64,000 nucleotides of DNA. Source: Chitinimonas arctica. GTDB taxonomy: Bacteria > Pseudomonadota > Gammaproteobacteria > Burkholderiales > Chitinimonadaceae. The notes below the pieces were generated by a model. It did no database searches. It was not told where the DNA came from and was given only the letters and a program-made list of their open reading frames with translations. A program made the position numbers and the translations under genes. Position 1 is the first letter of the stretch, and every line of letters starts with the position of its first letter. The stretch spans positions 3,596,001 through 3,660,000 of the forward strand of contig NZ_CP041730.1 of assembly GCF_007431345.1 (NCBI RefSeq), read 5' to 3'. Shown one piece after another: positions 16,381-24,725 of the stretch.

Positions 16381-17302
16381 GGTCTTGATCCCAGAAGGGG
16401 AAGAAATTGAACCAGTCATAGGGTGAGCGCTGCAACAGCTCGCACAGGGCCTGGGCATAAAGGGTGGCGTACTCGGCCATGGCGGCGTCGCGCCGGCCGC
16501 GCGGCAACTCCACCCGTTGCGCCAGGCGGCGGAAATGGATGGTATAGCCTTGGTCCTGGTGGATGCAGCCAAGCAGATAGAGCGGGCATTTCAGCAGGCT
16601 GGCCAGGACGTAGGGGCCGACCGGAAAAGGGGCCGGGTGGCCCAGGAAATCGACCCGTACGGTCTTGCTGGCGAAGACCGGCACACGATCGCCGGCGATC
16701 ACCACGAACTCGCCGGCGGCCACCTTTTCGGCCAGCAGGACCGCGGTGGCAGGACCGACTTCGCTGACCTCGATCAAGCGCAGGTCATTGGCGGGGTTGA
16801 GGCGCTTGAGCAGGCGATTGAATTCGGCCGCATGGCGGGTGTGCACCAGGATATTGAGCACCAGCCGGCGATTCCGCTCGGCCATGGCGCGGCAGAGTTC
16901 CAGGCAGCCGATATGGGCGGTGACGATCAAGCCGCCCAAACCTGCTTCGGCGGCGGCCTGCAATTGCTCGCGGCCCTCCAGCCGGACCCGTTCGAAGGGG
17001 TAGCGGCCGGCTACCGCCAGCAGCTTGTCCAGGATGGTTTCGGCAAACAAGGCGATATGGCGCAGGCTGTCGCGCAGGCCGGGCGGGTGGCCCGGCACGC
17101 CGGTGGCCGCATGCAGGCGTTGCAGGTATTGGCGGGAAGACGCCCGCAGGGTGGGCTTGCCCAGCCAGTAGAACATGACCACGGCGTGGATAAGGAACCG
17201 GAAGGGCCAGCGTCCAAATAGCCGGTGCAGCCAGTACAGCAGCAAGATACCGCCGACAAAGCCGCTTTCGCGCATCTCCGCCCAGTGGCGGACCGTTGCC
17301 AT
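16364..17302 (-). CDS. LpxL/HtrB-family acyltransferase, aryl polyene cluster
   Basis: A 312-residue lysophospholipid acyltransferase of the lipid A lauroyltransferase superfamily. VTAHIGCLELCRAM holds the H-x4-E catalytic dyad; an N-terminal hydrophobic stretch anchors it to the inner membrane. VIAGDRVPV and VDFLGHPAPFPVGPY correspond to later conserved blocks. ATG 17302 overlaps the glycosyltransferase stop (ATGA) and the 3' end runs over the lyase start. In this operon it probably adds an acyl chain to the glycan or glycerol carrier of the aryl polyene lipid; it is not the housekeeping lipid A enzyme, judging by position. Confidence 0.87.
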   Translation of the reverse strand: MATVRHWAEMRESGFVGGILLLYWLHRLFGRWPFRFLIHAVVMFYWLGKPTLRASSRQYLQRLHAATGVPGHPPGLRDSLRHIALFAETILDKLLAVAGRYPFERVRLEGREQLQAAAEAGLGGLIVTAHIGCLELCRAMAERNRRLVLNILVHTRHAAEFNRLLKRLNPANDLRLIEVSEVGPATAVLLAEKVAAGEFVVIAGDRVPVFASKTVRVDFLGHPAPFPVGPYVLASLLKCPLYLLGCIHQDQGYTIHFRRLAQRVELPRGRRDAAMAEYATLYAQALCELLQRSPYDWFNFFPFWDQDHAYPR

Positions 17303-18063
17303 CAGCGGCCCGCCGGGCGCAAGGCCTGGCGCCGTATGCTACGCCAGATCAAGCGGGGCGCCCGTGGCAGCATGCCGGCCAGCAGCCGGATATGCAGCCG
17401 TATCATCAGTAGATTGTCGCGCCACATACGGAAGTGCGAGACGCCGTCGCTGGGGTAGGTGACGCGGGTCAGCAGATTGATCACCGGGACGTCGCGCCAG
17501 AACAGCCGCACGATGATATCGGTATCGAAGTCCATGCGCCGACCGATGCGGACCGAGTCGAGCAAGGCGACGGTGGCCGCCAGCGGATAGAGCCGAAAGC
17601 CGCACATGGAGTCGCGGATGGCGAAGGACAGGGTCTGCAGCCAGACACAGGCGTGGGTCAGATAGCGGCCGTAGAAGCGGCTGCGCGGCACGCTGTCGTC
17701 GAATAGCGGACAACCGCAGACGATGGCGGCGGGAAAATGGTCGGAACATTGCAGGAACAGCGGTATATCTGCGCAATTATGCTGGCCGTCCGCATCGATC
17801 TGCAGGGCATGGCTGTAACCGGCCGCGTGGGCCGCGCGCAGCCCGGCCAGCATGGCGCCGCCCTTCCCCTGGTTTTGCGCCAGCCGCAAGAGACTGACGC
17901 CGGCCGGGTCGGCCGCCGCCAGGGCATCGAGCACGGCGGCGCAATCGGCATGGCTGCCATCGTCCACCAGGAGGCAGGGCAGGGCATGCGCCCGCACGGC
18001 CGCCACGACGGCGCCGATTGCCGCGCCATGGTTATAGACCGGGATAACGACACAGCAACTCAC
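17302..18063 (-). CDS. Family 2 glycosyltransferase, aryl polyene cluster
   Basis: A 253-residue GT-A protein: VVIPVYNHGAAIGAVV at the N-terminus, LLVDDGS, GKGGAMLAGL, and the metal-binding DADGQH in LQIDADGQHNCAD. GTG 18063 is selected because it overlaps the ligase stop as GTGA and places the VIPVYN strand at the start; frame upstream is not family-like. It resembles polyprenol-phosphate-type GT2 enzymes (DPM1-like) and would attach a sugar to the aryl polyene lipid. No separate membrane domain is visible. Confidence 0.9.
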   Translation of the reverse strand: MSCCVVIPVYNHGAAIGAVVAAVRAHALPCLLVDDGSHADCAAVLDALAAADPAGVSLLRLAQNQGKGGAMLAGLRAAHAAGYSHALQIDADGQHNCADIPLFLQCSDHFPAAIVCGCPLFDDSVPRSRFYGRYLTHACVWLQTLSFAIRDSMCGFRLYPLAATVALLDSVRIGRRMDFDTDIIVRLFWRDVPVINLLTRVTYPSDGVSHFRMWRDNLLMIRLHIRLLAGMLPRAPRLIWRSIRRQALRPAGR

Positions 18064-19775
18064 GACAATGCTCCGAATACCATGCGGCCGCTGGCATGGA
18101 TACCCGCGGCCGAACTGAGTTTGAAGGCCAATACGCCCTCCTCGCCCGCCTGGGCTTGCCGCAGGCTTAATTCCAGCGTGACCGTGCTGCCGGGTGGCAG
18201 CAGGCGAGGAAACTTGACGGCTTCCATGCGTTGGAAGCCGAGGGGGACGTCCAGCAGTTCGCCGGCGAACAACTGTACCCATTGCAATTGGGCCACCCCG
18301 GGTAGCACCGGCGCGCCGGGGAAATGCCCGGCGAAGTAGGGCGAATTGGCCGCGACTTCGAAGCGCAGGCGGGCCGCATCCGGCCGGCGGGCCAACAGGC
18401 GCGCGGCGGGGCGGCGCGGATCGAACAGGGCGGCCAAGGCCGCCAGCTTGCTCTTGCCCTGGCTATTGGTGGGCAGGTCCCAGTGATAGCGCCAGCGGCG
18501 CGGCAGGATCGCATGTTCCAATACTCCGGCAAGGGCGCCGCGCAAAGCTTCGTTCAGGGCGCGTTTGCCGCTGTCGTCATGCAAGGCCCAGCCGGCTTCA
18601 TTCGGCACCGCCACCACGGCCAGCGCGGCGCGCGTGCCGGGTAGCAGCAGGGCCTTGGCCTCCAGCAGCAAGCCGCCGGCCAGCAGGGCATGTTCGAGGG
18701 CATCGAGCGAGACGCGCTTTTCCTCGACCTTGACGATACGGTCGGCGCGTCCCAGCAAGCGCAAGCCCGCCGCGTCCATTTCCGCCTGGTCGGCGGTTGC
18801 CTGCCAGTTGTCGTCCGATAGATGCGGCGAGCGCACCCAGAGACATTGATTCTCGATCCGCAACCGTACGCCGGGCAGCGCCTGCCAGTGCGTATCCTCG
18901 TCGCGGTCGCGCCGGCGCCAGGCAATACCGCCGGTCTCCGAGCTGCCGAAAACTTCGATGGGCGCTTGGCCCAGCAAGGCGCGACAGTCGGGCAGCGCTT
19001 CGACCGGTAGTGGCCCCCCGGAACAGAACAGGGCACGCAGGCCCAGCCGCCCGGCAGCCCAATCCTGGGCGGGCGGCAGGCGTTTCAGATGGGCGGGGCT
19101 GGCCACCAGTACGCTCGGTCCGGAACGCGCCAGGGCGGTGGCGATATCTTCCGAAAAGGCGAGGCGCTTGGCAGCGAATGGCTGGCCGGCGGCCAAGGGC
19201 AGCAACACCCGGAACAGCAAGCCGTAGATATGCTGGTGCGAAACGGTGGCGAGCACGTTGGCGCCTTCCAGCCGCGCGCCGAAGCAGGCCGAAAGCGTGG
19301 CCACTTCCTCGAAGAGTTGGCACAGCCGTTTGGGGATGGCGCTGGGCAGGCCAGTCGAGCCGGAGGTGAAGACCACCAGCGCCTCGGACTGGACATCCAG
19401 CACCTGCCAGTCCATCGCGCTGTCGTCCCGGGCCGGTGCGGCGGGTCGCAACGGTTGGCAATGCGCCGGTAGATCGCCGGCGAAGCCATCGACCCGCTCC
19501 GCCAGCTGCCGCAAGGTTGCCGCCACGGTATCGCCGGGCAGGTAGACGACCTTGCCGGCATGCCAGGCGCCGAACAAGGCGGCGGCGAAATCGGCGCTAT
19601 CTTCGCAATAGAGGGCGAAGCGCCGGCCCGCCTGGGCGGCGAAGCAGCGCCGCCAGGCCAGTGCCGAGCTGGTGAAGGCCGCGAAATCGTGGATCGCGCC
19701 GTCGCGCAGGGCGACCGGATGGTCCGCCGGCCGGCCCTCCGCAAGCAAATGGGCCAGTTCCCGCCATTCAGCCAT
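18060..19775 (-). CDS. AMP-dependent acyl/aryl ligase fused to a FabZ-like dehydratase, aryl polyene cluster
   Basis: A 571-residue two-domain protein. Residues 1 to about 450 form an ANL ligase: P-loop VFTSGSTGLPSAIPK near residue 135, FGSSETGG, and RADRIVKVEEKRVSLDALE with the hinge; NSQGKSK holds the C-terminal catalytic Lys. The last 120 or so residues are a hotdog dehydratase (NSPYFAGHFPGAPVLPG, with the catalytic His of HFPG). In many aryl polyene clusters these are two genes (ligase and ApeI-like dehydratase); here they are one. It should activate the aryl acid made by the lyase, load it on an ACP, and also dehydrate chain intermediates. Confidence 0.88.
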   Translation of the reverse strand: MAEWRELAHLLAEGRPADHPVALRDGAIHDFAAFTSSALAWRRCFAAQAGRRFALYCEDSADFAAALFGAWHAGKVVYLPGDTVAATLRQLAERVDGFAGDLPAHCQPLRPAAPARDDSAMDWQVLDVQSEALVVFTSGSTGLPSAIPKRLCQLFEEVATLSACFGARLEGANVLATVSHQHIYGLLFRVLLPLAAGQPFAAKRLAFSEDIATALARSGPSVLVASPAHLKRLPPAQDWAAGRLGLRALFCSGGPLPVEALPDCRALLGQAPIEVFGSSETGGIAWRRRDRDEDTHWQALPGVRLRIENQCLWVRSPHLSDDNWQATADQAEMDAAGLRLLGRADRIVKVEEKRVSLDALEHALLAGGLLLEAKALLLPGTRAALAVVAVPNEAGWALHDDSGKRALNEALRGALAGVLEHAILPRRWRYHWDLPTNSQGKSKLAALAALFDPRRPAARLLARRPDAARLRFEVAANSPYFAGHFPGAPVLPGVAQLQWVQLFAGELLDVPLGFQRMEAVKFPRLLPPGSTVTLELSLRQAQAGEEGVLAFKLSSAAGIHASGRMVFGALS

Positions 19776-20304
19776 GCGCCGCCTTTACCCTTTGCCGCCA
19801 TAGCCATTCGGCGCCGAACAGGACGGCCATCAGCACATAGGCAATCAGGCCGTTGTACAGCGCCCAGGCGGCGTCGCTGGCCCATACCGCCGTCGCCAGG
19901 GCGATGCCGCCATTGAGCACAAAGAAGCCGCACCATACCTGGGTGACGCGGCGGGTATAGCGCACGCCGGCCGGTGGAAGCTCGGGCGTCTGGCGCCGCG
20001 CCAGCCGTTCGATCACGCTGGGCGGGTAGTACAGGCTAAGACCGAACAGCACCAGGAGCGCTGCATTGACCAGCACCGGATAGAGCTTCAAGGGCAGCAG
20101 CGCATTACCCAGCGCGCTCGCGGCGGCCAGCAGCAAGGTGCCGGCGGCGGCGGCCAGCCACAGCCGTTCCCGCGTGGCCAGCGCGCGGGCCAGCGCCAGG
20201 CCGGCCAGCAAGAGGGCCAGCCAGCGCGGTTCGACCTGGTCCAGGCAGAAATAAACCAGCGGCGGGTAGGCCAGGGTCAGCAAGGTCAGCAAGGCGGTGC
20301 GCAC
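19768..20304 (-). CDS. Multi-spanning membrane protein (COG4648-like), aryl polyene cluster
   Basis: A 178-residue protein with about five hydrophobic segments (WLALLLAGLALARAL, AAAAGTLLLAAASALGN, LVNAALLVLFGLSLYY, FFVLNGGIALATAVW, LIAYVLMAVLFGAEWLW). It fits the COG4648 predicted membrane proteins that sit beside the ACP genes of aryl polyene clusters. Its 3' end overlaps the ligase start by 8 bases and it begins 1 base after the ACP stop at 20306. Function unknown. Confidence 0.8.
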   Translation of the reverse strand: MRTALLTLLTLAYPPLVYFCLDQVEPRWLALLLAGLALARALATRERLWLAAAAGTLLLAAASALGNALLPLKLYPVLVNAALLVLFGLSLYYPPSVIERLARRQTPELPPAGVRYTRRVTQVWCGFFVLNGGIALATAVWASDAAWALYNGLIAYVLMAVLFGAEWLWRQRVKAAHG

Positions 20305-20305
20305 T

Positions 20306-20563
20306 TCAGGGTCCGGCGGTCTCGTTCATGAGGGCGTGCAGCGCATCGACCACGTCGGCCAGGGTATGGGCCGACTTGAAGGCGTCGGCCTGCAGGCGGC
20401 GGCCCAGCATGGGCTTGAGCTTGCCGATCAGATCGACGGCATCGATGCTGTCGATATCGAGATCTTCATACAGGCGTGCGGCGGGCTGGATCAGGGCGGG
20501 ATCGACCGCGAAACTTTCGCTGAGCAAGGCGCTTAGGTGATCGAATATTTCCTGCTTGGTCAT
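20306..20563 (-). CDS. Acyl carrier protein, aryl polyene cluster (second copy)
   Basis: An 85-residue acidic helical protein with the phosphopantetheine Ser in DLDIDSIDAVDLIGKL. It differs clearly from the ACP at 20593-20862, so the two probably serve different steps (for example starter loading and chain extension), as in characterised aryl polyene systems with two carriers. Confidence 0.92.
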   Translation of the reverse strand: MTKQEIFDHLSALLSESFAVDPALIQPAARLYEDLDIDSIDAVDLIGKLKPMLGRRLQADAFKSAHTLADVVDALHALMNETAGP

Positions 20564-20592
20564 GCGCGGGCATCCTGGTACGGATTGGGGGC

Positions 20593-20862
20593 TTATAGGG
20601 TTCTGCCTTGGGCGACGAATTCGGCCAGGGCGCGGACACTGGCGAAGTGGCGACGGGTCTCGGCCGAATCGGCGGTCAAGGCGAGGCCGTAACGCTTCTG
20701 TAGTACCAGACCCAGTTCAAGGGCATCGATGGAGTCCAGGCCCAAGCCTTCCACGAATAGGGGGGCGGTTGGGTCGATATCGGCTGGCTGGATATCTTCC
20801 AGATTGAGCGCTTCGATAATGAGCGTCTTGATTTCGTCTTCAAGTTGCTGCATGGATGGCAT
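20593..20862 (-). CDS. Acyl carrier protein, aryl polyene cluster (first copy)
   Basis: An 89-residue ACP with the phosphopantetheine Ser in GLGLDSIDALELGLVL. Two starts are possible, ATG 20862 (MPSMQQ) or ATG 20853 (MQQ); both lie close to or within the upstream acyltransferase gene, whose stop is at 20840. Carries the growing chain as a thioester. Confidence 0.92.
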   Translation of the reverse strand: MPSMQQLEDEIKTLIIEALNLEDIQPADIDPTAPLFVEGLGLDSIDALELGLVLQKRYGLALTADSAETRRHFASVRALAEFVAQGRTL

Positions 20863-21622
20863 TCTCCGGCGAAAAATAGTCGTGTAGATGCTGGGTCAGC
20901 CGGCGGGCGCCCAGTGCCGCTTCGCCGTTGCTCAGGGCCAGGAAGGGCGCAACGGCGATGTCGTCGCCGACTTCGATGTGGAAATACATGCGCCGGGGCG
21001 GGACGCGCCACCAGGGCTGGCCCTTGGTCAGGCTGAGCGGGACGCAGCGAATGATAACCGGGGTGAGGTCGCACGGGCCGCGAACAGCGATATTAGCGGC
21101 GCCCCGCTGCAACTTCAGCCCACCCTCGGGCGATGTGCGGGTGCCTTCGGGGAAAATGATCAGGCTGCTGCCCTTACGGATGGAGGCGATGCAATCATAG
21201 ATCAACCCCGGGCCGGAGTCGTTGCATAGGTAGGCGGCTGCCCGGATCGGCCCACGGGTGAAGGGATTGCCGGCCAAGGCGGCCTTGACCACGCAGTCGG
21301 CGTCGCGGACCAGCGAGAGCAGAAAGATCACGTCGATCAGGGTTGGGTGGTTGGCGATGATCAGCAGGCCGGGCCGCCGCAATTTCTCCGCGCCGCGGAT
21401 CTGGTAGCGCAGAATGCCCAGCAGCCGCATCCAGCCGATAAATGCGCGGCAGGTATGGTGAACCAGCAGGCGCGCCAGCCTGGCCTCTTCGCGGGGCGGG
21501 CGAAACGCCAAATGCAGCAAGGGGAGGGCGACCAGGCGCAAGACCAGCCCCGCCAGGCCGAAGGTCCCGAAGGCGATGGCGGTGGCCAATACGCGCCAGG
21601 CACGCTCCAGGCGCTCAAGCAT
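20840..21622 (-). CDS. 1-acylglycerol-3-phosphate-type (PlsC) acyltransferase, aryl polyene cluster
   Basis: A 260-residue protein with an N-terminal hydrophobic stretch (ATAIAFGTFGLAGLVLRLVA) and the PlsC motifs NHPTLID (H-x4-D) and FPEGTR. It should transfer an acyl, perhaps the aryl polyene chain itself, from ACP to a lipid acceptor at the inner membrane. ATG 21622 overlaps the preceding gene by 8 bases. Housekeeping plsC genes are normally elsewhere, so a cluster-specific role is likely. Confidence 0.88.
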   Translation of the reverse strand: MLERLERAWRVLATAIAFGTFGLAGLVLRLVALPLLHLAFRPPREEARLARLLVHHTCRAFIGWMRLLGILRYQIRGAEKLRRPGLLIIANHPTLIDVIFLLSLVRDADCVVKAALAGNPFTRGPIRAAAYLCNDSGPGLIYDCIASIRKGSSLIIFPEGTRTSPEGGLKLQRGAANIAVRGPCDLTPVIIRCVPLSLTKGQPWWRVPPRRMYFHIEVGDDIAVAPFLALSNGEAALGARRLTQHLHDYFSPENAIHAAT

Positions 21623-22370
21623 CTTGCCGCCAGTGCCAGGTCTTGCCGGCCAGCCGGCGAGTGAGTGTGGGCGCCGTGCCGGACAGCAGGAAGCGCAATA
21701 CCGCCAGATCGGCCGGCAGATCGGCGACCGCGGGCTCGGCCCCGCCGGCTTCGGCTTGCCGGGAACACAAGCTGTAACCGCCCTGTTCGGTGGGAATCAG
21801 GCGGCAGGCCCAGGCGCGCGGGAAATCCGGCAAGCCGCCGGGTTCGGCAAAGCCCTGGTAGGGAGCGGGCAGGGGCTCTTCGTAATAAACCAATAACACG
21901 GCGGGCGCACCATCGGCCAACAGGGCGCTGGCTTCGGTAAAGGCCGCCTCGATCGTTTCCTCGCCGGCCGCGATGGCGCTGTAATTGCCAGGGTCGGCGC
22001 GGGCGATGGAGAACAGCGCGCCGATGGCATTGTGCACCGACATACTGAAGGCGGTGGGCGAAGTAGGTTCACCACGGGCCAATTGGCGCAGTAGCTCGGC
22101 GATACGATCCAGATCGCCATAGCGCGAGGCAAACAGGACCGGGCAGTTGCCGGCCTCTGCTTGCGCTCCGTAAGCTGCTTGCAATGCGATGCGCCCCAAG
22201 CGCTCGACCCGGCGCCGCATCATGGCCGGCATTTCAGTCAGCGCGGGTGTCGCCGGCCCACTGCCCAGGACTGGCATGGCAGGCGCCCGCAACCAGGCTG
22301 ACCAGGCGGCTTGATCGGGTAAGCCAGGGGCCCAGGCGGCCCATTGTGCAATTGAAAAACGAATTGTCAT
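21615..22370 (-). CDS. Ketosynthase-like chain-length-factor protein (PF13723 type), aryl polyene cluster
   Basis: A 251-residue protein, first gene of the aryl polyene operon. It covers only an N-terminal thiolase-fold half (SPTAFSMSVHNAIGALFSI, NYSAIAAGEETIEAAF), and the position of the active-site Cys is taken by Ala/Gly in SAIAAGEET, as expected for PF13723 beta-ketoacyl synthase-like proteins. These pair with a full ketosynthase and help set chain length. Starts at ATG 22370, with about 190 bases to the divergent deacetylase gene, where the operon promoter should be. Confidence 0.85.
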   Translation of the reverse strand: MTIRFSIAQWAAWAPGLPDQAAWSAWLRAPAMPVLGSGPATPALTEMPAMMRRRVERLGRIALQAAYGAQAEAGNCPVLFASRYGDLDRIAELLRQLARGEPTSPTAFSMSVHNAIGALFSIARADPGNYSAIAAGEETIEAAFTEASALLADGAPAVLLVYYEEPLPAPYQGFAEPGGLPDFPRAWACRLIPTEQGGYSLCSRQAEAGGAEPAVADLPADLAVLRFLLSGTAPTLTRRLAGKTWHWRQDA

Positions 22371-22434
22371 TTTTAGTGCGCTAGGTGATCGATTGCATGC
22401 TTGCTGCGAGGCATGGCCCCGGCGCCAGGCGGCG

Positions 22435-22463
22435 ATTCTAGTCGGGTGGCATGAATCATGGAA
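22435..22463 (-). promoter_or_regulatory. Candidate promoter of the aryl polyene operon
   Basis: Minus-strand -10 TAGAAT (22435-22440) with a weak -35 TTCCAT (22458-22463) at 17-bp spacing, about 65 bases before the first start codon. The -35 match is poor, so an activator may be needed. Assigned by eye only. Confidence 0.35.
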
Positions 22464-22558
22464 CTGCCGCTATTTTAAAAAATTGTGAGTGGGTAAAAAT
22501 CACAGTGCCTTGCAATGGACGGCAAAAGGGGCGTGGGCAACCGTATAAAATAGCGGGC

Positions 22559-23461
22559 ATGCCCAGTCTAAGTATGCCCCTTCTACGTGCCTTGTTCTGT
22601 TTATCGGTCCATCTGGCCGTGCTGTCCGCGCCGGCGCCTATCCGTTTCCTGCTCAGTTTCGACGACGGTCCCAGCCTGTGGGATAGCACGCCGACGACGC
22701 GTATCCTGGAACAGTTGGCGGAAAATCCCGTGACTCCCTCCATCAAGGCCCTGTTCTTTGTCCAGAGCGCCCATATCGAGCACGGTGGCAGCGAAGCCGG
22801 CCGGGCGATCATGCGGCGGGCCTGCGGGGCCGGGCATTTGCTGGGCGTGCACTCCGCCAGTGCGCGCGGCCATATTCCGCATCCGCGCCTGGACGACGGC
22901 GAGTTGGCCGCCTCCATGCGGGACGGTAGGGAAGCGATCGCGGCGCAATGCGGCGAGGATGCCGGTCTGGTCAGGCCGCCGGATTGGGAATACGACGGCC
23001 GCACCCTGGCGGCCTACCAGGCCGCCGGCCTGGGCATGCTGTTAAGCGACTTGAGCGCCAATGACGGCAAGATCTACGGTTGGAATCTTAGCCTGCGGCG
23101 CCGCGCGCATCTGCGGCGGGAGCTGGCGGATGCCGCGCAGGCCTACCAAGCCGGCTTGCTGCCGGTGTGGGAAGGAGTGACCCCGGTGGTGATGACCTTC
23201 CACGATACCAACCCCTATACCGCCGACCATATGCGCGAGTACTTGCACATTCTGGTGGAAGAAGCCACCGCCTTGTCCTTGCCGCTGGCCGATCCCCCTT
23301 TCTATACCGATACGGCAGCACTGCTGCGGGCTGCCCAGGGGCGCGCGCAAGCGGGGCGTTTTGTGTGCGGCGCGGTGTCGCGCAGCGCCGGCTGGCGCGC
23401 CCGTTGGACGGGCGACCAGGCCGAGCTGCGCAAAGGCTGCTTTCAGGCTTCGCCCAGGTAG
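22559..23461 (+). CDS. Polysaccharide deacetylase family protein, exported
   Basis: About 300 residues from ATG 22559; ATG 22574 (MPLLRALFCLSVHLAVLS) is a good alternative and begins directly with a signal peptide. LLSFDDGPSLWDST is the NodB/CE4 metal-binding Asp-Asp motif, GVHSASARGH the likely His block, VRPPDWEYDG the arginine motif, and VVMTFHDTNPYT the C-terminal His. It probably removes acetyl or similar groups from a cell-wall or extracellular glycan. TATAAAAT at about 22542 is a -10-like box very near the start. Its last 19 bases overlap the convergent peptidase gene. Confidence 0.85.
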   Translation: MPSLSMPLLRALFCLSVHLAVLSAPAPIRFLLSFDDGPSLWDSTPTTRILEQLAENPVTPSIKALFFVQSAHIEHGGSEAGRAIMRRACGAGHLLGVHSASARGHIPHPRLDDGELAASMRDGREAIAAQCGEDAGLVRPPDWEYDGRTLAAYQAAGLGMLLSDLSANDGKIYGWNLSLRRRAHLRRELADAAQAYQAGLLPVWEGVTPVVMTFHDTNPYTADHMREYLHILVEEATALSLPLADPPFYTDTAALLRAAQGRAQAGRFVCGAVSRSAGWRARWTGDQAELRKGCFQASPR

Positions 23462-24147
23462 CGGGTGGGCAAGGGCGTTTCCAGCACGCTGCCGTCGGCC
23501 TGGCGCTGCACCCGCCAAGCTTGCGCGCCGGGGCGCGAACAAACCGCCTCGTTCAGCTGGCCATCGACAAAATGCAGCGCGGCGCCGTCGTCGGCGGCCC
23601 AGCTATCCAGCATGGCGCCATCGCCCACCACCTGCCGTAGACGCGGCCGCCGTTGTGCTTCGCCATCGTAATGGGGGCAGGCGCCGCCGGCTAGCCAGCC
23701 CAGGCAGGGTAGGGCCGAGAGCGGACCGGGGATGGAATCGGTCAGCCCCTGTTCGAACCAGCAAATCATTCCGGCACTGACGCCGCCCATCACGATGCCG
23801 GCGGCGTAGGCATCCGCCAGGATGCGGTCGACGCCCCAGTCACGCCATAGCGCCAGCATGGACTTGGTATTGCCGCCGCCTACGTAGATGGCGTCCTGTT
23901 CAAGCAGGAAGCCGGCCAGGTCGGCGGTATGGGGGCGGAACAAGGACAGATGGCTGGCGTGGCAGTCGTAGCGCGCGTGCGCGCTGTAGAACTTGAACAG
24001 ATAGCCGTCGGGGTCGCCGCTGGCCGTGGGCAGGAAGCAGATACGCGGCTTGGCCTTGCGGGTGGCGGCAAGGAAGTGCTGGTCCAGCAGGGGCGTGGTT
24101 TCCATCGAGAAGCCACCGCCGCCTTGCACGATCAATTGCTTGCTCAT
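23443..24147 (-). CDS. Peptidase E-like serine peptidase (family S51)
   Basis: A 234-residue protein of the Peptidase_S51 family: IYVGGGNTKSMLALWRD and the nucleophile Ser in GIVMGGVSAGMICWF. The family has dipeptidases specific for N-terminal Asp and cyanophycin-like peptides; this member's substrate cannot be stated. ATG 24147 overlaps the mscL stop (ATGA), so it is translated together with mscL. Confidence 0.88.
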   Translation of the reverse strand: MSKQLIVQGGGGFSMETTPLLDQHFLAATRKAKPRICFLPTASGDPDGYLFKFYSAHARYDCHASHLSLFRPHTADLAGFLLEQDAIYVGGGNTKSMLALWRDWGVDRILADAYAAGIVMGGVSAGMICWFEQGLTDSIPGPLSALPCLGWLAGGACPHYDGEAQRRPRLRQVVGDGAMLDSWAADDGAALHFVDGQLNEAVCSRPGAQAWRVQRQADGSVLETPLPTRYLGEA

Positions 24148-24623
24148 CAGTCCACTCCGCCTGCGCCGGCTTCCGCTAGTTGCGAAGTGCAGCAAGGGCA
24201 GCGGCTGGCTTGCGCAGGGATGCTGCGGAAACAATAGCGGCAATCCTTGCTGGGTACTTCGGCTTCGGCCGGCGCTTCCGAGCGCTTGAGCCGGTTCAGC
24301 GTGCGTACCAGCAGAAAGACCGCGAAGGCGACGATCAGGAAGCTGATCATGACGTTGGCGAACACACCGAAATTGACGGTGACCGCACCGGCGTCCTGCG
24401 CCGCTTTCAAGGTTTCATAGGGAGCGGCAGCCTTGCCGCCTTCCTTGATCACGAGGAACAGATTGGAGAAATCGACATTGCCCAGCAGGTAGCCGATGGG
24501 CGGCATGATGATGTCTTTGACCAGCGAATCCACGATCTTGCCGAAGGCGCCGCCGATGATGACCCCGACCGCCAGGTCGACCACATTGCCACGCATGGCA
24601 AATTCCTTGAACTCCTTAAACAT
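24147..24623 (-). CDS. mscL: Large-conductance mechanosensitive channel MscL with zinc-ribbon-like tail
   Basis: A 158-residue MscL: amphipathic N-terminus MFKEFKEFAMRGNVVDLAVG, first helix VGVIIGGAFGKIVDSLV, second helix VMISFLIVAFAVFLLVR. It forms a homopentamer in the inner membrane that opens under osmotic downshock. The C-terminal 25 residues carry CRYCFRSIPAQASRCPCC, two CxxC pairs that look like a zinc ribbon, absent from E. coli MscL but seen in some other bacterial MscL proteins. ATG 24623 is the canonical start. The gene overlaps the S51 peptidase gene. Confidence 0.96.
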   Translation of the reverse strand: MFKEFKEFAMRGNVVDLAVGVIIGGAFGKIVDSLVKDIIMPPIGYLLGNVDFSNLFLVIKEGGKAAAPYETLKAAQDAGAVTVNFGVFANVMISFLIVAFAVFLLVRTLNRLKRSEAPAEAEVPSKDCRYCFRSIPAQASRCPCCTSQLAEAGAGGVD

Positions 24624-24665
24624 GGCTACCTCTCGAATGATGGATTTGCATTTGCGCCGGCAATA

Positions 24666-24697
24666 AAAAAAACAGGCAGCCGAGGCTGCCTGTTTTT
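24666..24697. terminator. Bidirectional Rho-independent terminator between porin and mscL
   Basis: AACAGGCAGC - CGAG - GCTGCCTGTT with A-tract on one side and T-tract on the other. On the minus strand it follows the porin stop (24726) and is followed by a T run, so it separates porin transcription from mscL. Confidence 0.9.
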
Positions 24698-24725
24698 GTG
24701 CTGACGCTCGTCGAGCCAAACAGGC

